Part shown: one piece after another, positions 34,494-38,318 of the stretch | How the letters are laid out: each line of letters starts with the position of its first letter | Numbering within the stretch: the first letter of the stretch is position 1 | From: Eubacteriales Family XIII. Incertae Sedis bacterium | Lineage (GTDB): Bacteria > Bacillota > Clostridia > Peptostreptococcales > Anaerovoracaceae | Direction of reading: 5' to 3' | NCBI GenBank assembly: GCA_031266025.1 | Contig: JAISBV010000013.1 | Coordinates: forward strand, 1 to 38,318 | Length of the DNA stretch: 38,318 nt | The notes under the pieces: model-generated | Seen by the model: only the letters and a program-made list of their open reading frames with translations | What the model was told of the DNA's origin: nothing | The model's database searches: none | Program-made: the position numbers and the translations under genes

Positions 34494-36284
34494 ATGAGAT
34501 TATCCAAGATGCACGTCAACACCCTGCGTGAAGCGCCCGCCGAAGCCGATATTCCAAGCCATATTTGGCTTTTGCGCAGCGGCATGATACGCAAGCTCGC
34601 CTCCGGCATATACGGTTTTATGCCGATGGGCTATCGTTCCGTCAGAAAGATAGAGGAAATCGTGCGCCAAGAGATGGACGCGAAAGGCGCGCAGGAGATA
34701 CATATGTCGGCCATACAGCCGGCCGAGCTTTGGAAAGAATCCGGCAGATGGTACGTTATGGGTCCCGAGATGTGGCGCTTGAACGACAGGCGCGGGCGCG
34801 AATTTTGTCTCGGTCCCACGCATGAAGAGATATTCACGGACATCGTGCGCAATGAAATCAGCTCGTACCGCCAATTGCCGATGAACTTGTACCAGATACA
34901 GACGAAATACCGGGACGAGGCGAGACCGCGTTTCGGACTTATGCGCGCGCGCGAATTTGTGATGAAGGACGCGTATTCGTTCGACAAGGACAGGGCCGGT
35001 CTCGACCGAAGTTACAATGAGATGTTCGACGCGTATATGCGCGTGTTCGCGCGCTGCGGGCTTAGATTCCGCGCTGTGGAAGCGGACAGCGGAACCATGG
35101 GCGGGAATGCGTCCCATGAATTTCAAGCTTTGGCGGACAGCGGCGAGAGCGAGATGGTCTACTGTGACGCCTGCGGCATGGCCGCGACGACAGAACGCTC
35201 AAATACCGCGGACGCGCCTGTCTCGCGTGAAGAGGCTTTCCCCGCCGAAACGGTGTACACGCCCGGAACCAAGACTATAGAGGACGTCGCAAACTATTTG
35301 GGTCTCACGGCCGACAAGACCATAAAAGCCCTGCTGTTCGCGGTTCTCAATGAGGACGGATCGACGGCCGAATACGCAGTCGCTTTCATACGCGGCGACC
35401 GCGAATTGAATATGACGAAGCTGATCAACTATCTCGGGATACCCGAGCACGCGCTCGTCTTCGCGGACGAAACCGACATAGAGTCCGTGACGGGCGCCGT
35501 CGGCGGCTTCACGGGGCCCATGGGCCTGCACGATTGCAAGATAATCGTAGACAGGGAGCTTCCGGGCCAAATGAATATGTGCGCCGGGGCGAACGAGGTC
35601 GACCGGCACATAAAGAATGTGAACTACGGCCGCGACTACACCGCCGAGCATATTACGGATTTAAAGCTGATTCGCGCCGGCGATCCCTGCCCCGAATGCG
35701 GCGCGCCCGTAAAGACGGCGCGGGGCGTGGAGGTCGGGCAGGTTTACAAGCTCGGCGTCAAGTACAGCGAGAGCATGGGCGCCTATTACAAAGATGAAAA
35801 CATGAAGGATCAATTGATCGTGATGGGCAGCTACGGCATCGGCGTCACGCGCACCTTGGCGGCCGTCGTGGAACAAAATCACGACGACGACGGCGTAATA
35901 TGGCCCGTTTCCGTGGCGCCATACCATGTGATAGTGACGATAGTGAAGCACGGCGACGCCGCGCAGACGGCGCTTGCGGAACGCATATACGCGGAGCTTG
36001 AGGCTGCGGGCTTGGAAGTACTGCTCGACGACAGGGACGAGCGCGCGGGCGTAAAATTCAAGGACGCCGACATATTCGGCATACCCGTCAGAATCACCGT
36101 CGGCAAGAAGGCCGGCGAGGATATCGTCGAATACAAGCTGCGGCGCGAGAACTTCTCTTCAGAAAAATCATCGGCCGTCGCCGTCAAAGGCGCAGTGGAA
36201 TTTATCAGGGCGGAGTTGCTCGGCCCGAGCGACGGCGCCTTCCGCGCAGGCGGAGGCCGCGCGGCGGATATAGTCGGGGCATGA
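34494..36284 (+). CDS. proS: Prolyl-tRNA synthetase, bacterial type
   Basis: Encodes 596 residues, a class II synthetase. Motif 1 region 'ASGIYGFMPMGYRSVRKIEEIVRQEM', motif 2 'YRDEARPRFGLMRAREFVMKDAYSFD', the long editing INS domain between motifs 2 and 3 (about 220-390, 'YLGLTADKTIKALLFAV'), motif 3 'GSYGIGVTRTLAAVVEQ' and the anticodon-binding domain ('EAAGLEVLLDDRDERAGVKFKDADIFGIPVRITVGKKA') are all present. The INS domain hydrolyses Ala-tRNA(Pro). The start is ATG 34494 after ACGGAGC; the last 25 residues (Gly/Ala-rich) extend beyond the family core. Confidence 0.95.
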   Translation: MRLSKMHVNTLREAPAEADIPSHIWLLRSGMIRKLASGIYGFMPMGYRSVRKIEEIVRQEMDAKGAQEIHMSAIQPAELWKESGRWYVMGPEMWRLNDRRGREFCLGPTHEEIFTDIVRNEISSYRQLPMNLYQIQTKYRDEARPRFGLMRAREFVMKDAYSFDKDRAGLDRSYNEMFDAYMRVFARCGLRFRAVEADSGTMGGNASHEFQALADSGESEMVYCDACGMAATTERSNTADAPVSREEAFPAETVYTPGTKTIEDVANYLGLTADKTIKALLFAVLNEDGSTAEYAVAFIRGDRELNMTKLINYLGIPEHALVFADETDIESVTGAVGGFTGPMGLHDCKIIVDRELPGQMNMCAGANEVDRHIKNVNYGRDYTAEHITDLKLIRAGDPCPECGAPVKTARGVEVGQVYKLGVKYSESMGAYYKDENMKDQLIVMGSYGIGVTRTLAAVVEQNHDDDGVIWPVSVAPYHVIVTIVKHGDAAQTALAERIYAELEAAGLEVLLDDRDERAGVKFKDADIFGIPVRITVGKKAGEDIVEYKLRRENFSSEKSSAVAVKGAVEFIRAELLGPSDGAFRAGGGRAADIVGA

Positions 36285-36314
36285 CACGGCGCGGCACGGA
36301 AAGGATGTGCGACC

Positions 36315-36773
36315 ATGTGGACAGGCGGCGTAAGGGTTATCATCCAAGGCGACGCGGGCAAAATCCTGCTCGTGCGGCAAAGCTGCGAGCAAGGCGACAT
36401 ATGGATGCTGCCGGGCGGCGCGATAGAGGACGGCGAAAACGCGAGTCGGGCCGCCGAGCGCGAGACGTTTGAAGAAACGGGTCTCGTCGTTAAGATCGGC
36501 GCACTTGTATGGCATGTGGAGGAAACGTCTTCCAAAAGAGGACAGCGCTTCGTTAATTTTTTCCTTGCGGAGATCGCAGGCGGAGCGGCGGTAATCGGCT
36601 CCGATCCCGAATTCGACTCGGAACATCAGGTGCTGCGCGATTTGAAATTTTTTTCCCGGAAAGAAATACACGCGCTTCCGCGCGTGTATCCGCCTATGCT
36701 GCGCGATGAGGTTTGGGAGGTCTTGGCCGCCGGCGGGGCTGTTGGCGATGTATTTCGCGTCAGAGAAGGCTAA
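36315..36773 (+). CDS. NUDIX hydrolase
   Basis: Encodes 152 residues. The NUDIX box fits Gx5Ex7REUxEExGU: 'GGAIEDGENASRAAERETFEETGL' region (about 35-58), with REtfEE as the metal-binding core. These enzymes cleave nucleoside diphosphate-linked compounds; the substrate is open. AAGGATG lies upstream. It is 30 bases after proS and probably in the same transcript. The inverted repeat copy 5 begins nine bases after its stop. Confidence 0.85.
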   Translation: MWTGGVRVIIQGDAGKILLVRQSCEQGDIWMLPGGAIEDGENASRAAERETFEETGLVVKIGALVWHVEETSSKRGQRFVNFFLAEIAGGAAVIGSDPEFDSEHQVLRDLKFFSRKEIHALPRVYPPMLRDEVWEVLAAGGAVGDVFRVREG

Positions 36774-36781
36774 TATGACAG

Positions 36782-36953
36782 GTAACTACTCAAACGCCAC
36801 GCCATTTTTGCCCATCTCGGAACCTGATTCGGATTTTGGCCTTCTCACGTACCAAATTCGTACGCTCCGAGAACCAAAATCCGTCTCAGAACCCGATCTG
36901 AACAAAACAATCGCGGCATTTGAGTAGTTTTGATTAGAATATTTTGTTAGTAT
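36782..36953 (-). repeat. Dispersed structured repeat, copy 5, inverted
   Basis: Outer stem AACTACTCAAA (36784-36794) with TTTGAGTAGTT (36919-36929). Second stem CGGATTTTGG (36830-36839) with CCAAAATCCG (36874-36883), different in sequence from copies 1 and 2 but fully paired. Apical CGTAC/GTACG (36848-36852, 36860-36864). Read on the minus strand it aligns with copy 1 along its whole length, including TTTTGTTCAG and GGGCAAAAAT. It fills the gap between the NUDIX and cyclophilin genes. Confidence 0.85.
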
Positions 36954-36976
36954 CGTCCAAGGGATAGGAGGCAAAT

Positions 36977-37459
36977 GTGAGCAAAATCGTCAGGATCGAA
37001 ATGAAAAACGGCGACGTGATGCGAGCGGAACTGTACCCCGACGTCGCACCGAACACGGTGAGAAACTTTGTGGAATTGATTGAATCCGGTTTCTATAACG
37101 GTACGGAATTTCACAGGGTCATACCGGGCTTTATGATACAGGGCGGCGCGGGCGCTGACGGTCGCAGGTCGGTCTCCATCGCGGGCGAGTTCACCGAAAA
37201 CGGCTTTCAAAACGATCTTGCGCACGACAGGGGCGTACTCTCCATGGCAAGGACGAGCGATCCCGATTCCGCCTCCTCACAGTTTTTCATTATGGTAGCA
37301 AAGTCGCCGCACCTTGACGGCAAGTACGCCGCCTTCGGCAGGCTGATCGAAGGCATGGAAGCGGCCGACGTGATCGTCGCGAGCGAGCGGGATTACAAGG
37401 ACTGCCCTCTTGAGCCCGCTGTCATGGCGCGCGTGAGCATGGAGGACGGCGGGGAGTAA
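36977..37459 (+). CDS. Peptidyl-prolyl cis-trans isomerase, cyclophilin type
   Basis: Encodes 160 residues. Cyclophilin marks: 'NTVRNFVELIESGFYNGTEFHRVIPGFMIQGG' with the catalytic Arg (R52) in 'FHRVIPGF', 'LSMARTSDPDSASSQFFIMV' and 'LDGKYAAFGRLIEGMEAADVI'. There is no signal peptide, so it should be cytoplasmic and assist folding. The GTG start at 36977 is five bases after ATAGGAGG; an ATG two bases earlier stops at once. A likely terminator follows at 37517. Confidence 0.95.
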   Translation: MSKIVRIEMKNGDVMRAELYPDVAPNTVRNFVELIESGFYNGTEFHRVIPGFMIQGGAGADGRRSVSIAGEFTENGFQNDLAHDRGVLSMARTSDPDSASSQFFIMVAKSPHLDGKYAAFGRLIEGMEAADVIVASERDYKDCPLEPAVMARVSMEDGGE

Positions 37460-37516
37460 GCATTCGGCTCAATCGAGAAGAACGTCAAATGCGCGACTTG
37501 CGCTTATCTATGTGAA

Positions 37517-37554
37517 AAGCCCCTCGGCGGCGATGTCCGACCGCAAAGGGGCTT
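37517..37554 (+). terminator. Hairpin terminator after the cyclophilin gene
   Basis: AAGCCCCT (37517-37524) and AGGGGCTT (37547-37554) pair over 8 bp, with an inner CGG/CCG, followed by AAATATTTT. The T-run is imperfect, but the position, 58 bases after a stop, fits termination. Confidence 0.6.
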
Positions 37555-37814
37555 AAATATTTTCGTGGAATTGTTCAAACACAATCTCGCATTATCCGTT
37601 CAGACAATGAGAGGATTGCGAATAAAATCTACAGCGCCGGCGACACGATGTCAGATTATTACAGTTGCGAATTGCGGAAAGGGTGAGATGATGGCAACTG
37701 TCACGACGCTTCATATTGGCAAGACGATGGAGTGGCTTACGCTCCGAACGCGAACAGCCTTAACTGCAGAAAAACTACAGATTGCCATGCTATTCTTTTT
37801 AAGAGGTGATACGC

Positions 37815-38318
37815 TTGTCTATACGAATTTTGCTTGTCGAGGACGACGAGAATATTTGCAATACCGTTAAAGCCTTTTTATCCGACGCGGGATATAAGGT
37901 GGACGCTTGCGCCGACGGCGACGAAGCATATACTGAATTCTATGAGAACACATATCAACTTGTCATACTCGATATTATGCTGCCCGGTATGAGCGGTTAC
38001 GAACTGTTAAGGGAGCTTCGCAAAATGAACAATACTCCTGTTTTGATGATGACCGCCCTTTCCGATTATGAAAACGAAATCATGGCTTTCGACGCGGAAG
38101 CGGACGATTATGTAACAAAACCTTTTAAGATACAACTTTTGCTGAAACGCGCGGAAGCTCTGTTGCGGCGCAGCGGAGCGCTGGCAAAGGAACTTCACCG
38201 CGGCAAGCTGACGCTTCTGCCTGAGGAATTCAAGGCGGTATATGACGACACGGAGCTGACATTGACACTGAAAGAATTTGAAATACTCATGCTGTTGGTT
38301 CGGAGCAAGGGCAGAACC
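37815..38318 (+). CDS. OmpR/PhoB-type response regulator, 3' end outside window
   Basis: Partial gene, 168 codons visible. The receiver domain opens with 'IRILLVEDDENI' (acidic D10, D11), has the phospho-acceptor D53 in 'VILDIMLPGMSGYEL', T80 in 'LMMTALSD' and K102 in 'YVTKPF'. The winged-helix output domain begins at about residue 140 ('LTLTLKEFEILMLLVRSKG') and is cut by the window end. The start is taken as TTG 37815 after GAGGTGAT. A sensor kinase probably follows. The 259 bases between the terminator and this gene (37556-37814) hold no gene I can support. Confidence 0.88.
   Translation, partial: MSIRILLVEDDENICNTVKAFLSDAGYKVDACADGDEAYTEFYENTYQLVILDIMLPGMSGYELLRELRKMNNTPVLMMTALSDYENEIMAFDAEADDYVTKPFKIQLLLKRAEALLRRSGALAKELHRGKLTLLPEEFKAVYDDTELTLTLKEFEILMLLVRSKGRT

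Noticed and set aside
37565-37870. 101-residue open frame after the terminator
   Set aside because: It overlaps the well-supported response regulator start by more than 50 bases, resembles no family and has no membrane or domain pattern.

Overview
The window looks like a chromosomal segment of a Clostridia-type member of the Bacillota (Firmicutes), moderately GC-rich by eye. The evidence is gene content and order: the full S10-spc-alpha ribosomal super-operon with a Zn-type S14 (61 aa), Cys-rich S4 and Zn-type L36, secY-adk-map-infA, a carD-yacL-ispDF block, clear Shine-Dalgarno sites, and several GTG and TTG starts. I cannot name a genus.

Layout. 1-553 (minus strand): the N-terminus of an FtsX-like ABC permease and a DUF4418 membrane protein, divergent from a tRNA-Ser(GCT). 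1116-7918: a short RNase R, RF2 with its programmed +1 frameshift, Tex, a PpaX-like phosphatase and a pirin. 7934-8806 (minus): an MBL-fold hydrolase, followed by a repeat-rich spacer. 9298-11649: a DUF1461 membrane protein, a DJ-1 protein and an orphan PilT-like ATPase. 11687-12391 (minus): a class II aldolase. 12598-29326: one long transcription unit from rpsJ to rplQ, apparently continuing into an ornithine carbamoyltransferase gene (argF). 30437-38318: tRNA-Ser(GGA), a formyltransferase-like protein, carD, yacL, a fused ispDF, proS, a NUDIX protein, a cyclophilin and a truncated response regulator.

The genes mostly make the core information machinery: ribosome, RNA polymerase alpha, translocon, N-terminal Met removal, initiation and release factors, RNA turnover, Ser tRNAs and Pro-tRNA synthetase. 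The rpsJ operon has one good promoter (12598-12626) and many translationally coupled junctions (rplD/rplW, rpmD/rplO, rplO/secY and adk/map all overlap by ATGA).

The most unusual feature is non-coding. A family of dispersed, highly structured repeats (five clear copies: 13869-14035, 26022-26215, 27051-27310, 31475-31532 and, inverted, 36782-36953) lies in the gaps before rplD, rpsM, rpsD, carD and the cyclophilin gene. The copies share a leader, an outer stem built on ACTACTCAA/TTGAGTAGT, a long second stem and an apical hairpin. Their sequences differ while their pairing is kept by compensatory and G-U changes, which suggests selection on RNA structure or descent of a palindromic mobile repeat. 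Other operon gaps (rpsJ-rplC, rplW-rplB, rpsN-rpsH, secY-adk) hold unrelated strong inverted repeats, some mutually exclusive. A hairpin followed directly by an ACGGAG-type Shine-Dalgarno recurs before adk, rpmJ and proS.
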